Positions 10,325-20,303 of a DNA stretch of 64,000 nucleotides are shown here, piece after piece. Both the position numbers and the translations under genes were made by a program. This DNA comes from Roseiarcus sp963820095 (GTDB taxonomy: Bacteria > Pseudomonadota > Alphaproteobacteria > Rhizobiales > Beijerinckiaceae): contig CAWFZA010000028.1 in NCBI GenBank assembly GCA_963820095.1, positions 194,260 through 258,259 on the forward strand, given 5' to 3'. The first letter of the stretch is position 1; each line of letters opens with the position of its first letter. The notes under the pieces are model-generated. The model was not told the DNA's origin, ran no database searches, and saw nothing but the letters and a program-made list of their open reading frames with translations.

Positions 10325-11801
10325 GGAGCATTCCGATCCGGGTCGGCGCGACAGCGCCGGACATTTCCATGAGCGCCTTTTCAAGGAGGTTGGCGGCGAC
10401 CGTCTGACGATAGGCGGCGCTCGCGCGCTGGTCGGTCAGTGGAGTGAAATCTCTCAACAGCGCCGCCCGAGCCGCTTCCCAGCTCGCAGGCCGATCGAGA
10501 CTCGCGCCGGCAAGCGCTCGTTCGGCGACCTCTGCGCGCTTCGGGGTCGCCGCCATGCCGCCGCAGGCGATCCGAGCGCCCACGATGCGACGCCCGTCAA
10601 GGTCGACGCGGACCGCGAGCATGACGGCGGAGATGTCCTCGTCGAAGCGCTTGGACACTTTGAAGGCGCGGTAGCGCTGATGGGCGGCGAGCGGCGGCGC
10701 CTCGACCGCAAGCACGAACTCGCCTGGCTCGCGATCCTGCTTGCCATAGGCTAGGAAGAAGTTTTCGAGCGGCAGCGCGCGCGTCTTGTCTCCCTTGCGC
10801 AAGACGACCTTGCCGCCAAGCGCGATCAGGGCTGGCGCGAGATCGCCAATCGGCGATCCATTGGCGATGTTGCCGCCGACCGTTCCGCTCGCCCGCACCT
10901 GCTTCGAACCGAAACGGCGCATGAGTTCACTCAGGTCGGGATGGATCGCGCCGAGCAGCGGCGCGGCGTCCTCCAAGTTCAGGGTCGCCCCAAGCGAGAG
11001 CGCTCCATCAGCGCTTTCGCCGACAGCGTCGAGCCCAGCGACCCTGCCGAGCCAAATCACGCGCTTCAAATCGCGCAACTGCTTGGTGATCCAGAGCCCA
11101 ACATCCGTCGCCCCGCCGACGAGCGTCGCGTCGGGAAATCGCGCATAGAGCGCGGCAAGCGAATCGAGGCTTGCGGGAGCTGCGAAAAAAGCCGCCTCGT
11201 CGCCGACGAACACGTCCCTATGGTCGGCAAGAGCGGCGAGCGCCGTGGCGCGTTCTTGAGACATCGCGGCGAAACGGTCGGCTGGCGCGCCGTTGCAGGT
11301 GTCCAAGGCCGCCGCGATGATCGGGCGATAGCCGGTGCATCGGCAGAGATTGCCGGCAAGCTGGTCGCAAAGCCCCGCATAGGTCGCCGGCTCGCCGGAA
11401 TGGTAAGCGGCGAACAGGCTCATCACGATACCGGGCGTACAGAAGCCGCATTGCGAAGCGTGAGCCTCGACCATGGCCTGTTGCAACGGATGCAGTTCGC
11501 CGCCTGGGGCGAGATCTTCGATTGTGATCAGCTCGGCGCCGTCAATCTGGCCCAAAAGCAGAATGCAGGCGTTGAACGGCTCGTAGGAGATCCGGCCGGC
11601 TTTCAGCCGCGACAGCACCACCGTACATGCGCCGCAATCCCCTTCGGCGCACCCCTCCTTCGTCCCCTTCGACCCCATGTCCTCACGCAGCCAGTCGAGC
11701 ACGGTGGCGCGAGGGGAGAACTGGCGAAGAGCAACGTCCGCGCCCCGAAAACGGAAACACAGCGCATCCCGCGCGGCGACTGGTCTGCCTTCAAACGACA
11801 T
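10311..11801 (-). CDS. xdhA: Xanthine dehydrogenase small subunit (2Fe-2S and FAD)
   Basis: Electron-transfer subunit of the XdhAB xanthine dehydrogenase. It carries an N-terminal ferredoxin-like 2Fe-2S domain (GCAEGDCGACTV), a second 2Fe-2S helical domain (QCGFCTPGIVMS; NLCRCTGYRPI), then an FAD-binding domain (LVGGATDVGLWITK; GTVGGNIANGSPIGD) and the CO dehydrogenase flavoprotein C-terminal domain. It is intact at about 496 residues. Of the clustered ATGs at 11813, 11804 and 11801, the last is best placed behind GGAG (complement of 11807-11810, 5-base spacing). First gene of an overlapping xdhA-xdhB-xdhC operon, which suggests purine use as a nitrogen source. Confidence 0.93.
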   Translation of the reverse strand: MSFEGRPVAARDALCFRFRGADVALRQFSPRATVLDWLREDMGSKGTKEGCAEGDCGACTVVLSRLKAGRISYEPFNACILLLGQIDGAELITIEDLAPGGELHPLQQAMVEAHASQCGFCTPGIVMSLFAAYHSGEPATYAGLCDQLAGNLCRCTGYRPIIAAALDTCNGAPADRFAAMSQERATALAALADHRDVFVGDEAAFFAAPASLDSLAALYARFPDATLVGGATDVGLWITKQLRDLKRVIWLGRVAGLDAVGESADGALSLGATLNLEDAAPLLGAIHPDLSELMRRFGSKQVRASGTVGGNIANGSPIGDLAPALIALGGKVVLRKGDKTRALPLENFFLAYGKQDREPGEFVLAVEAPPLAAHQRYRAFKVSKRFDEDISAVMLAVRVDLDGRRIVGARIACGGMAATPKRAEVAERALAGASLDRPASWEAARAALLRDFTPLTDQRASAAYRQTVAANLLEKALMEMSGAVAPTRIGMLHAAE

Positions 11802-11813
11802 CATTGCTCCCAT

Positions 11814-12441
11814 CTCTAAGATGGAGCTTTTAGCGGCAAAACAAAAGGAGCAAAGTCCGTGCCCGAAAGCTGCGGCGTCGTCTCAGGCATGCAAGGTTGG
11901 GAGGCTAAATAACCGGAGAAGGCCATGAGCGTCAGAAGCTTCAGACGGGATTCGGTGTCGAAGTCGCTCGGTGTATCCGGGAGAGCCAAGTGCGTCCGGT
12001 CAGGCGACGGCCTTGATTTAGAAAAATCAACAATTTCTTGCTACATGGGCGGATGATTGTTATTGTTTTCCAGAAAATCTAACTGGATCGGCGGGCGCCT
12101 CCCCGGGCGAGGCGCGACTGCGGCTTGAGGCCGCGACATGAGATGGCTCGTAAGAAATGGAACCCTCAACCGCCTCGTTCTCAGGCGTCGCACAGCGGCC
12201 GCGAAGGATTCTTCAGGACACGCGACCGTTCGTGCTCCCGTGCGCCGTGAATCCTCTTTTGCGGCGCTGGCTTTGCGAAGTTTTTTTTGAGGATGAAATC
12301 CTGAATGGGCTCACCCAACAGACAGCGACAATGGCTCGCTAATCGCGCCGTAAGTCATTGTGATCGCTCAAAACCGACTCGCTAACAAGCCGCGCCTCGC
12401 GACCGCGAAGGGCCCCGCGCCGCTAACCAGTCTCGCCGGAC
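11814..12441. other. Intergenic region without a recognisable gene
   Basis: Lies between the xdhA start and the thrS stop. It holds a conserved bipartite motif (12033-12076) on the plus strand and a T8 run near 12283. A short plus-strand open frame from 12144 (MARKKWNPQP..) and another at 12157-12342 have no recognisable family and no strong ribosome binding site, so I do not call them genes. A transcript starting from the motif is possible. Confidence 0.5.
12029..12078 (+). promoter_or_regulatory. Bipartite motif copy 1, ATTTCTTG-N20-TATTGTTTTCCAGAAA
   Basis: One of three intergenic copies in this window (others at 22188 and 43880). Block one is 12033-12040 and block two is 12061-12076, with exactly 20 unconserved bases between. 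Read as a promoter it is TTGCTA, a 17-base spacer, TATTGT. A small TTGATTT/AAATCAA inverted repeat precedes it (about 12013-12030). Confidence 0.55.
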
Positions 12442-14401
12442 TCATCCTCGGAGATCGGGAGGGATAGCTTCGCTGGCCAGCGAGGCGAGCGCTTCCTCGA
12501 CGCTCATTGCGGCTTGCGCATTCGAGCCGAGGCGACGCAGGGAGACGGTGTTTTCGCTCGCCTCCTTGCGTCCAAGAGCGGCGAGGACAGGTATCTTCGC
12601 CAACGAGTGCTCGCGCACTTTGTAGTTGATCTTCTCGTTGCGCAGATCGGTCTCGACCCGCAGCCCTCTCTTCTTCGCCGCGGCGGCGAACGCAAGCGCG
12701 GCCTCGTCGGCGTCGCTCGTTATGGTGCAGACGACGATCTGAACCGGCGCAAGCCACAACGGCAGGTGGCCCGGCGTGATGTTCGAGCAGGATGCCGATG
12801 AAGCGCTCCATCGAGCCGCAGATCGCGCGGTGGATCATCACCGGTGTCGTCTTCTCGCTGTTGCCCGCGATGTAGAACGCGCCAAAACGATCTGGCAGGT
12901 TGAAATCGACCTGCGTCGTGCCGCACTGCCAATCGCGGCCGATCGCGTCACGCAGCACATATTCGAACTTCGGCCCATAGAAGGCGCCTTCGCCTGGGTT
13001 GAGCGCGGTCGTGACGACGTTGCCGTGGCGCAGCCGGATTTCGTCCAGCACCCGGGTCATCACGGCTTCCGCGTGATCCCACATGGCGTCGGTTCCCACC
13101 CGCTTCTCCGGGCGGGTGGAGAGTTTCACCACGATCTTGTCGAATCCGAAGTGGCCGTAGACCGACAAGATCAGTTCATTGATCTTGTGGCACTCCTCGG
13201 CCATCTGGTCCTCGGTGCAGAAGATATGCGCGTCGTCCTGGGTGAAGGACCGCACGCGCATGAGACCGTGCAGCGCGCCCGATGGCTCGTAGCGGTTGAC
13301 CGCGCCGAATTCCGCGAAACGCAGCGGGAGTTCTCGATAGGATCGCAACCCGTGCTTGAAGATCTGCACGTGGCCGGGGCAGTTCATCGGTTTCAGCGCA
13401 TAGACGCGCAGATCCTCGGTCTCGGCCTCCTCGCCGGCGGGGCGGCACATGAACATGCTTTCGCGATACCAGCCCCAATGCCCTGAGATCTCCCATAGGT
13501 GCTTGTCGAGCACCTGCGGCGCGTTGACTTCCTGATAGTCGGCGGCGAGGCGCCGGCGCATGTAGGCCACCAGGATCTGGAACAAGGTCCAGCCCTTGGG
13601 GTGCCAGAAGATCGAGCCCGGCCCCTCTTCCTGGGTGTGGAACAAGTCCATCTCGCGGGCGAGCTTGCGATGATCGCGCTTCTCGGCCTCCTCGAGTTGC
13701 TTCAGATAGGCGTCGAGCTCCTCACGTCTAGCAAATGCGGTCGCATAGATGCGCGACAGCATCGGCCTCGCCGAATCGCCGCGCCAGTAGGCGCCTGCGA
13801 CCTTCATCAGCCTGAAGGCGTCGCCGACCTTGCCGGTCGAGGTCATGTGCGGGCCGCGGCAAAGGTCGGTCCATTCGCCCTGGCTATAGAGCTTCACCTC
13901 CTGATCGGGAGGAATGGCGTCGACCAGCTCAACCTTGAACGCTTCGCCCTTCTGCTCGAACAGGCTCTTCGCCTCCTCGCGCGACACGACCCGCTTCGAA
14001 AACGGCTTGTCGCGAGCGATGATCTCGCGCATCCGCTTCTCGATGGCCGGGAAGTCTTCCGGTGTGAACGGCTCGTTGCGGAAGAAGTCGTAGTAGAAGC
14101 CGTTCTCGATCACCGGGCCGATGGTGACCTGGGTTCCAGGCCAGAGCGACTGCACGGCTTCGGCGAGAACGTGCGCCGCGTCGTGGCGGATGAGTTCGAG
14201 CGCCCGCGGATCGTCGCGGCCAACGAATTCGACCGTTGCGTCGCGGTCAATCGGGTCCGCGAGATCGGCGAGCTCGCCATTGCGAACCATCGCGACGGAG
14301 CGCTTGGCGAGAGAGGGGGAAATGGACTTGGCGATTTCGAGGCCCGAGATTCCGGGCTCATAGACGCGCTCAGCGCCATCGGGAAACGTGACGTGGATCA
14401 T
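12442..14401 (-). CDS. thrS: Threonyl-tRNA synthetase (frameshifted)
   Basis: Class II aminoacyl-tRNA synthetase that charges tRNA-Thr. Domain order: TGS (MIHVTFPDG), the HxxxH editing domain with HDAAHVLAEA, the class II catalytic core (KPMNCPGHVQIF, RMRVRSFTQDDAH, MIHRAICGSMERF) and the anticodon-binding domain (PVQIVVCTITSDAD). The start ATG at 14401 has AAGGAG just upstream. One surplus C near 12765-12775 shifts the frame inside HAG-HLPLWLAPVQ, cutting off the anticodon-binding domain if taken literally. As thrS is a single-copy essential gene in most bacteria, an assembly error is likelier than a real break. Confidence 0.93.
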
Positions 14402-14522
14402 CGAGGCTCCTTCAAGCTCACTCGCCGACACAAATCGGCGTAAGCATGGGAGCCCGGATATAGACGCCGGAAGCGGACAGGGCAATGGACGCAGATAGAG
14501 CGCGCCGCCGCCGATCCGGCTG

Positions 14523-14939
14523 CTAGAGCCTGAACTCCTGGACGACTGGGGGACCAGCCGCGTAGTTGGAATATCGTATCCACCGAGGCTTCACGACAAC
14601 ATAGGCGATGTCGGGCCAAGCCTCGCGGGCGCGGCCGTCCGGCCACTCACGGAAATAGGCGGCCTTGGCCTCCGCCAAGTCGTCGCCAACCGGCCGGCGG
14701 GCTTGACCTTCGATCTGAAGAGAAATCTGGTCGTCCCAGCCGATGACCAGCGCGACGGCTGGATTATGCGCCAGATTGACGGCCTTGCGGCTCGACGCCA
14801 GAGTGTCGAACACGATCTCGTTCGCCTGCGTCAGGGCGAAGCCCATCAGCGCCGCCTCGGGCGCGCCGGATTCACTGACGGTCGATACGACGAGAAGCCG
14901 CTTACGCTTAGCGATGTCGAAAACCTGTTCGAGCGTCAT
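14523..14939 (-). CDS. FMN-binding split-barrel (pyridoxamine phosphate oxidase-like) protein
   Basis: Small protein of about 138 residues with the split beta-barrel pattern: STVSESGAPEAALMGFAL, then FDTLASSRKAVNLAHNPAVALVIGW, then VVVKPRWIRYSNY near the end. Members of this superfamily bind FMN or related flavins, and many are of unknown substrate or are stress-associated. The ATG at 14939 follows GGAGG (complement of 14945-14949) with 5-base spacing and is preferred over the upstream GTG at 14951. Monocistronic, convergent with nothing close. Confidence 0.8.
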   Translation of the reverse strand: MTLEQVFDIAKRKRLLVVSTVSESGAPEAALMGFALTQANEIVFDTLASSRKAVNLAHNPAVALVIGWDDQISLQIEGQARRPVGDDLAEAKAAYFREWPDGRAREAWPDIAYVVVKPRWIRYSNYAAGPPVVQEFRL

Positions 14940-15008
14940 GAGCGCCTCCACATCTAGCGGCCAGACCGAAGGTCGGGCTGCCTGGGTCCAGGGAGATGAT
15001 AACGCACC

Positions 15009-15308
15009 ATGACCGAAACAGGAGCCATTGTCCGCCGCGTCGTCGTCGAAGGTGATGTCCAGGGGGTCGGCTATCGCGAGTTCACGCGCCGCGCGGCCCT
15101 GAGGCTGGGCGTCTCCGGCTGGGTGCGCAACCGGTCCGACGGCTCCGTCGAGGCGCTGATCTGCGGCCCGCCCGTGGCTGTCGAAGCGCTCGTCGCCGAG
15201 ATGCGAAGCGGGCCACGTTCAGCCGTCGTCAACCGGATCAGGGTGACGGAGCAGGACGAGATCCCTGACGGCGTCGGCGGCACGTTCTTCATCCGGCCGA
15301 CGGCATAG
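15009..15308 (+). CDS. acyP: Acylphosphatase
   Basis: 99-residue enzyme that hydrolyses the carboxyl-phosphate bond of acyl phosphates. It has the full signature: GDVQGVGYREFTRR with the phosphate-binding loop and catalytic Arg, then GWVRNRSDGSVEA with the catalytic Asn. Length is normal for the family. Transcribed away from the gene at 14939. Confidence 0.95.
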   Translation: MTETGAIVRRVVVEGDVQGVGYREFTRRAALRLGVSGWVRNRSDGSVEALICGPPVAVEALVAEMRSGPRSAVVNRIRVTEQDEIPDGVGGTFFIRPTA

Positions 15309-15341
15309 CACTAAAGCGGCGCGAACGCCTGCGGCTCAGTT

Positions 15342-15545
15342 TCAGCCGCGGCGCGGCGGCTTGTCGGGCCGCTGCGGCTTGTCGGGCTTGGTATGCTTCA
15401 CTTCCGACCGTTCGGGGCCGCCTGCGGAGGTCGGGGTAATGGACGGGGGGTCGCTGGCCGGAAAAGATTCTTCCAACTCCTCGTCGAGCTTCTCCTCCAA
15501 GTTGGTAGGCGACCTAGGGGTCGGCGACTTTCGCGGCTCTTTCAT
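15342..15545 (-). CDS. Small hypothetical protein with ESFPASDPPS motif
   Basis: 67 residues, rich in Pro, Lys, Glu and Ser, probably disordered. The central LEEKLDEELEESFPASDPPS stretch is a motif I recognise from many short uncharacterised alphaproteobacterial proteins. Function unknown. The ATG at 15545 (MKEPRKS) is chosen over 15569 because the motif-bearing core follows it. Confidence 0.6.
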   Translation of the reverse strand: MKEPRKSPTPRSPTNLEEKLDEELEESFPASDPPSITPTSAGGPERSEVKHTKPDKPQRPDKPPRRG

Positions 15546-15674
15546 CTCTGCGGCTCCGTCGAGAGGCACGCAAACATATAGGTTGAGCGAAGCCCGGAAG
15601 CGAGGGCGTCAGGGACGAGGCCGCGACATGGACCGGAAAAGCCAATCGTCGTCGCTTCCTATCCATGCCGGTAA

Positions 15675-15998
15675 ATCGACAGCATGAGGCGAACGGAGAA
15701 ACGCGAGCTCAACAGCCGCTTGAGCGTCCTCCTGCTGCACCTCATGAAATGGCGCTATCAGCCGGAGAAACGAAGCCCAGGCTGTGAGACGAGCATCCGC
15801 GTCCAGCGCAATCGTGTGGCCGATCACTTAGCGGACAATCCCAGCTTGAAGCCTCTGCTGCCGAAAGGCCCTCGCCTCGGCCTATCGCGATGCTTCGCTC
15901 GAGGCGGCCGCTGAGACGGGACGCCGGGCGCGACGTTCTCCGACGGGTGTCCATGGACGGTCGACCAGGTGTTGGACGGAGGGTTCTGGCCGGGGTGA
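15675..15998 (+). pseudogene. DUF29 family relic
   Basis: The conserved DUF29 core reads IDSMRRTEKRELNSRLSVLL, HLMKWRYQPEKR, VADHLADNPSLKPLLP in one frame. It continues as ASAYRDASLEAAAETG in the next, and ends as TFSDGCPWTVDQVLDGGFWPG-stop in the third. An in-frame TAA at 15672 and no trace of the usual N-terminal half upstream show a truncated gene. At least two further frame changes occur inside. These could be assembly indels, but the missing N-terminus makes a relic likelier. DUF29 has no known biochemical role. Confidence 0.65.
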
Positions 15999-16126
15999 AA
16001 TGAGATTACGTCCCGCCTGGCGAAGCGAAAAGACTAAGACGGGCGCGTCGCCCGAATTTTGTTTAGCATGGCGCGACGAACGGCCCCATAGTCCGATCGG
16101 CGGGAAGCTGGCAGGAAGATCCCGAT

Positions 16127-16321
16127 ATGACCCTCGAATTCACGGTTGGAATTAATATCGCCGGCGACCGGCAAAGCGTAACCGTCTCCGCAGAGGACGC
16201 CTTGATCGCGGCGCTCAAGGTGAAGCACGAAACGCCGCAAGCGATCATCAACTACGTGCGGCGCAGAAACAGACGCGGCGATCGCCGCCACCCGCACAAA
16301 TCGATCACCGCCGCCGGATGA
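16127..16321 (+). CDS. Hypothetical small protein
   Basis: 64 residues with a mildly acidic, beta-like N-terminal half (MTLEFTVGINIAGD) and a strongly basic tail (NYVRRRNRRGDRRHPHKS). A GGAAG lies about 8 bases before the ATG. No family recognised. The basic tail could bind nucleic acid, but that is only composition-based inference. Confidence 0.4.
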   Translation: MTLEFTVGINIAGDRQSVTVSAEDALIAALKVKHETPQAIINYVRRRNRRGDRRHPHKSITAAG

Positions 16322-16408
16322 CTCAATCGTAGGGAGGCCGAAATCTTTTGCGGCAGGGCGAGACGTGGTGTCGGGAACATGGTCTCTGGGCAACGAATTC
16401 GCGAGTCC

Positions 16409-16447
16409 TCCTCACCCCGGTCGCTCTCCCAAATGGGAGAGGGAGGT
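16409..16447. repeat. Palindromic intergenic repeat, CTCTCCCAAATGGGAGAG hairpin
   Basis: A perfect 7-bp stem, CTCTCCC/GGGAGAG (16424-16441), with loop AAAT, inside the phrase CTCACCCCGGTCG..GGGAGG. Repeats of this type are scattered between genes in many Rhizobiales genomes. It sits immediately downstream of the mfd stop and may also help end that transcript, though no T-run follows. Confidence 0.6.
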
Positions 16448-16449
16448 TC

Positions 16450-19400
16450 CTACCCCTTCTTCCCCGCGAGCTTCGCGATCTCGCGCATCACCTTGAGCGT
16501 TCCCTTGAGCCGGTCCTCGAGCTCTTCGAAATCGTCGGTGACGACAATGCGCATGTCGGGGCGCACGTAAGCGCGCTCGCCCTGGGCGGCGACCCATTTG
16601 ACCAGCGCGGTGGGATTGGCGAACGACTTGTTGCGAAAGGCGAGCGTCAAGCCCTTGGGGCCAGCCTCGAGCTTCTCGACATTGGCGCGGCGGCAGAGCG
16701 CCTTGATCTGCACGAGGTTCAGAAGCAGGCCGACCTCGGGCGGCGGCGGGCCGAAGCGATCGACGATCTCGGCCCCCATCGCGTCGATCTCCCCCTCGTC
16801 CTCGAGCGCCGACAGGCGGCGATAGAGAGCGAGCCGCGTCGGCAGGTCGGAAATATACGCTTCCGGGATCGTCACCGGCGCGCCGAGCTGGATCGTCGGC
16901 GACCACATGTCCTCGGCCGGAGCGTCCTCGCCCGACTTGATCCGCTCGACCGCCTCGCGCACCATCTGCTGATAGAGCTCGTAGCCGACCTCCTTGATGT
17001 GGCCGGACTGCTCCTCGCCCAAAAGGTTGCCGGCGCCCCGCAGGTCGAGATCGTGGCTCGCAAGCTGGAAGCCCGCGCCCAGCGTATCGAGCGATTGCAG
17101 CACTTGCAGCCGCTTCTCCGCCTGCGGCGTGATCTTGGCCTTGGGCGGCGTCGTAAAATAGGCGTAGGCGCGGATCTTCGACCGGCCGACGCGGCCGCGC
17201 AATTGGTAGAGCTGCGCGAGTCCGAACATATCGGCGCGATGCACGATCATGGTGTTGGCGCGCGGAATGTCGAGGCCGGATTCGACGATCGCCGTCGACA
17301 ACAGGATGTCGTACTTGCCATCGTAGAAGGCGCCGACCTTATCCTCGAGTTCGCGCGCCGCCATTTGGCCGTGCGCCACGACAAATTTGCACTCGGGCGC
17401 GTTCTGCCGCAGGAACGCCGCCGCTTCGTCGAGATCCTCGATGCGCGGGCAGACATAGAAGGACTGTCCGCCGCGATAGCGTTCGCGCAGCAGCGCCTCG
17501 CGAATGATCAGCGCGTCGAACGGAGAGACGAAGGTGCGCACCGCCAGCCGATCGATCGGCGGCGTCGCGATGATCGACATCTCGCGCACGCCCGTCATCG
17601 CGAGCTGCAGGGTGCGCGGAATCGGCGTCGCCGACAGCGTCAGCACGTGCACTTCCGAGCGCAGCTCCTTGAGCCGCTCCTTGTGCCCGACGCCAAAATG
17701 CTGCTCCTCGTCGACGACGACGAGGCCGAGGTCCTTGAAACTCACAGTCTTGCCCAAGACCGCGTGCGTGCCGACGACGATGTCGACGCCGCCCTCGGCC
17801 AGGCCCTTCTTGACCTCGCGGGTTTCGGCCGCGCCCACCATGCGCGAGAGCTGGCCAACATTGACCGGCAGGCCGGCAAAGCGCTGCCGAAAATTCTGCG
17901 CATGCTGACGGGCCAGCAGCGTCGTCGGAGCGATGATTGCCGTTTGCTTGCCATTGATCGCGGTCGCGAAGGCGGCGCGCAGGGCGACCTCTGTCTTGCC
18001 GAAGCCGACGTCGCCGCACACCAGCCGGTCCATCGGCCGGCCGGCGGCCAGATCGTCCAGCGTCGCGTCAATCGCGCTCTGCTGGTCTGCCGTCTCCTCA
18101 TAGGGAAAACGGGCGCAGAATTCGTCATACAGGCCCTCGGGAACCATGAGGCGAGGCGCGGTGTGCGTCATGCGCTGCGCCGCGACGCGGATGAGCTCTC
18201 CCGCCATCTCGCGCACGCGCTTCTTCAAGCGCGCCTTGCGCGACTGCCATCCGGCGCCGCCTAGCTTGTCGAGTTCGCCGGTCTCCGAGCCGTAACGCGA
18301 CAGAAGCTCGAGATTTTCGACCGGTAGGAACAGCCGATCGCCGCCGGCATAGTGGATTTCGAGGCAATCGTGTGGCGCGCCAGCCGCCTCGATTGTCTTG
18401 AGGCCAACGAAGCGCCCGACGCCGTGATCGATGTGGACAACGAGATCGCCGGCGGTGAGGGCGCTTGCTTCGGCCAGAACGTCCTGCGCGCGTCGCCGGC
18501 GCTTCGACTGGCGTACGAGACGATCGCCGAGAATATCTTGCTCGCCGACAATGGCGAAGTCCGGCGCTTCAAACCCCTGTTCGAGCGCGATCACCGCGAG
18601 CGGCAGGGCGCCAGCGCGCGCCGTCGTCGCCTGATGGTAGGACGATACGAAGTCGACCGACTTGAGCCCATGCTCGGCCAGTACGTGGCTGAGCCGTTCG
18701 CGCGAGCCGTCGCTCCAGCTCGCGACGATCACGTTGACGCCGCGCTCCCGCAAGCCCCGCACATGGGCGACTGCGGCGTCGAACACGTTGGCGCTCTCGT
18801 TCTGCCGCTCGGGAGCAAAATTGCGCCCCGTCCGCCCACCGCAATCGACAGCGTCGCTCACACCCGGCTGCGCCTCGAATGGGGTGAGCCGCGCCAGGGA
18901 TCGCGTGGCGAGACGCTCCTTCCACTGGTCCTCGCTCAGGTAGAGGCGCGTGGGCGGCAGCGGCTTATAGTCCGACTTGCCGGGATTCTCCGCATAAGCC
19001 GCGCGACGGGCGGCGTAATTGTCCGTGATCAGCGCGATGCGCTCATGCGCCGCGTCCTCGGCGCGGGCGTCGAGCACAAAGGGCGCATCGCCGACATAGT
19101 CGAAGATCGTGTCGAGCCTGTCGTAGAGCAGCGGCAGCCAATGCTCGATCCCGATCGGGCGGCGGCCTTCGCTGACAGCGGCGTAAAGATCGTCGCTTGG
19201 GGCGGGCGCGCCGAACTCGGCCGCGTAGCCCTGGCGGAAGCGCTTGATCGAATCGGTCGTCAACCTTGCTTCGCTCATCGGCACGAGATCGAGCGAGCGC
19301 AACTGACTGGTCGAGCGCTGCGTCTCGGGATCGAAGGCGCGAATCGATTCCAGCGTATCGCCGAAGAAATCGAGCCGGATCGGCGCCGCAGCACCGGGTG

Positions 19401-19989
19401 GATAAAGATCCAGAATGCCGCCACGGGAGGCGTAGTCGCCGACGTCGCGCACTGTGCTGGCGCGGGCGTAGCCATTCGCTTCCAGCCAGTGCGCAAGGTC
19501 TTCCATCCGCACGTTGTTGCCCGGCGCGGCGGAGAAGGCGGCGGACTTGAGATAGGCCAGCGGCGGCGCGCGCTGCGTCAGCGCGTTGACCGAGGCGACG
19601 AGAATGCGCGGCCGCTCCGCGGCGCCGCGGCTCTTGGCGAGCCGCGCCAGCACCGTCATCCGCTCGGCCGATACGGCGGCGTTGGGCGAAACGCGATCGT
19701 AAGGCTGGCAATCCCAGGACGGAAAAAGGAGCGCTTCGATCTCGGGGGCGGCGAAGCTCAAGGCGTCGATGAAAGCCTGGGCGCGCAAGCCGTCGCGCGC
19801 GACAAAAACGAGTGTGACCGCGCGCTGCTCGCCCTCTTTCGCCAAGGCGCGCGTCAGATCGGCGACCACAAAGGCGTCGTAGCCCTCGGGCGCGCGCGCG
19901 AGCGTGACGGCGCCGCCTTCCGCAAGGCGGCGAATGGCCGGAGCGATGAGGCTATCGGCCTCTCGTTTGAGCGCGTTTGCGGTTTTCAT
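16450..19989 (-). CDS. mfd: Transcription-repair coupling factor Mfd
   Basis: 1179 residues, full length and intact. Mfd displaces RNA polymerase stalled at DNA lesions and recruits UvrA. The N-terminal UvrB-homology region (PSWDCQPYDRVSPN) is followed by the RNA polymerase-interacting CarD-like domain (DLVVHIDHGVGRFVGL, about residue 500). The SF2 motor carries Walker A GDVGFGKTEVA near residue 660, the DEEQHFG box near 759, LSATPIPRTL, and QLRGRVGRS in the second RecA lobe. A C-terminal TRCF domain follows. The start ATG overlaps the stop of the preceding sdhE gene (ATGA), so the two form one transcription unit. Confidence 0.97.
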   Translation of the reverse strand: MKTANALKREADSLIAPAIRRLAEGGAVTLARAPEGYDAFVVADLTRALAKEGEQRAVTLVFVARDGLRAQAFIDALSFAAPEIEALLFPSWDCQPYDRVSPNAAVSAERMTVLARLAKSRGAAERPRILVASVNALTQRAPPLAYLKSAAFSAAPGNNVRMEDLAHWLEANGYARASTVRDVGDYASRGGILDLYPPGAAAPIRLDFFGDTLESIRAFDPETQRSTSQLRSLDLVPMSEARLTTDSIKRFRQGYAAEFGAPAPSDDLYAAVSEGRRPIGIEHWLPLLYDRLDTIFDYVGDAPFVLDARAEDAAHERIALITDNYAARRAAYAENPGKSDYKPLPPTRLYLSEDQWKERLATRSLARLTPFEAQPGVSDAVDCGGRTGRNFAPERQNESANVFDAAVAHVRGLRERGVNVIVASWSDGSRERLSHVLAEHGLKSVDFVSSYHQATTARAGALPLAVIALEQGFEAPDFAIVGEQDILGDRLVRQSKRRRRAQDVLAEASALTAGDLVVHIDHGVGRFVGLKTIEAAGAPHDCLEIHYAGGDRLFLPVENLELLSRYGSETGELDKLGGAGWQSRKARLKKRVREMAGELIRVAAQRMTHTAPRLMVPEGLYDEFCARFPYEETADQQSAIDATLDDLAAGRPMDRLVCGDVGFGKTEVALRAAFATAINGKQTAIIAPTTLLARQHAQNFRQRFAGLPVNVGQLSRMVGAAETREVKKGLAEGGVDIVVGTHAVLGKTVSFKDLGLVVVDEEQHFGVGHKERLKELRSEVHVLTLSATPIPRTLQLAMTGVREMSIIATPPIDRLAVRTFVSPFDALIIREALLRERYRGGQSFYVCPRIEDLDEAAAFLRQNAPECKFVVAHGQMAARELEDKVGAFYDGKYDILLSTAIVESGLDIPRANTMIVHRADMFGLAQLYQLRGRVGRSKIRAYAYFTTPPKAKITPQAEKRLQVLQSLDTLGAGFQLASHDLDLRGAGNLLGEEQSGHIKEVGYELYQQMVREAVERIKSGEDAPAEDMWSPTIQLGAPVTIPEAYISDLPTRLALYRRLSALEDEGEIDAMGAEIVDRFGPPPPEVGLLLNLVQIKALCRRANVEKLEAGPKGLTLAFRNKSFANPTALVKWVAAQGERAYVRPDMRIVVTDDFEELEDRLKGTLKVMREIAKLAGKKG

Positions 19990-20258
19990 CGCGTTTGGCT
20001 CAGGCGCGCGAGGAGCGGCGTGTCGAACTCCCGGGGCGGAGGCTCGCCGCCCATGATCCAGGCCAGGGCCTGCGTATCGGGCGCGTCGAGCAACCGCTCG
20101 AATTCGGCGAGTTCATCGTCGGTCATGGTTGGCAAATGAACGTCGGCGAAGCGGCCCATGATGAGATCCATCTCGCGCACGCCCCGGCGCCAGGCGCGAA
20201 ACAGAATCCGCCGCCGGCGCTCGTCGAGCGCAGAACTGGAGAGGGCGGAGCCGGACAT
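19986..20258 (-). CDS. sdhE: FAD assembly factor SdhE (DUF339/CptB family)
   Basis: 90 residues. It has the family pattern RRRRILFRAWRRGVREMDLIMGRF, which includes the RGxxE motif that contacts succinate dehydrogenase flavoprotein, followed by ELAEFERLLDAPDTQALAWIMG. SdhE helps attach FAD covalently to SdhA; older annotations call it antitoxin CptB or YgfY. The ATG at 20258 is chosen because similarity begins directly after it. Stop overlaps the mfd start. Confidence 0.9.
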   Translation of the reverse strand: MSGSALSSSALDERRRRILFRAWRRGVREMDLIMGRFADVHLPTMTDDELAEFERLLDAPDTQALAWIMGGEPPPREFDTPLLARLSQTR

Positions 20259-20303
20259 CAGAGGCCTTCGGTGGCAAGCTGCAAAACGCCAAACGCCCAA
20301 ACG

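Noticed and set aside
8089..10407. 772-residue plus-strand frame opposite xdhB
   Set aside because: xdhB motifs on the minus strand are unambiguous; the plus frame has no recognisable domain.
12144..12342. Short plus-strand frames after motif copy 1
   Set aside because: No ribosome binding site, family or codon pattern to support them.
16348..20139. Two long plus-strand frames opposite mfd
   Set aside because: Mirror frames of a high-GC gene; mfd is intact with all helicase motifs.
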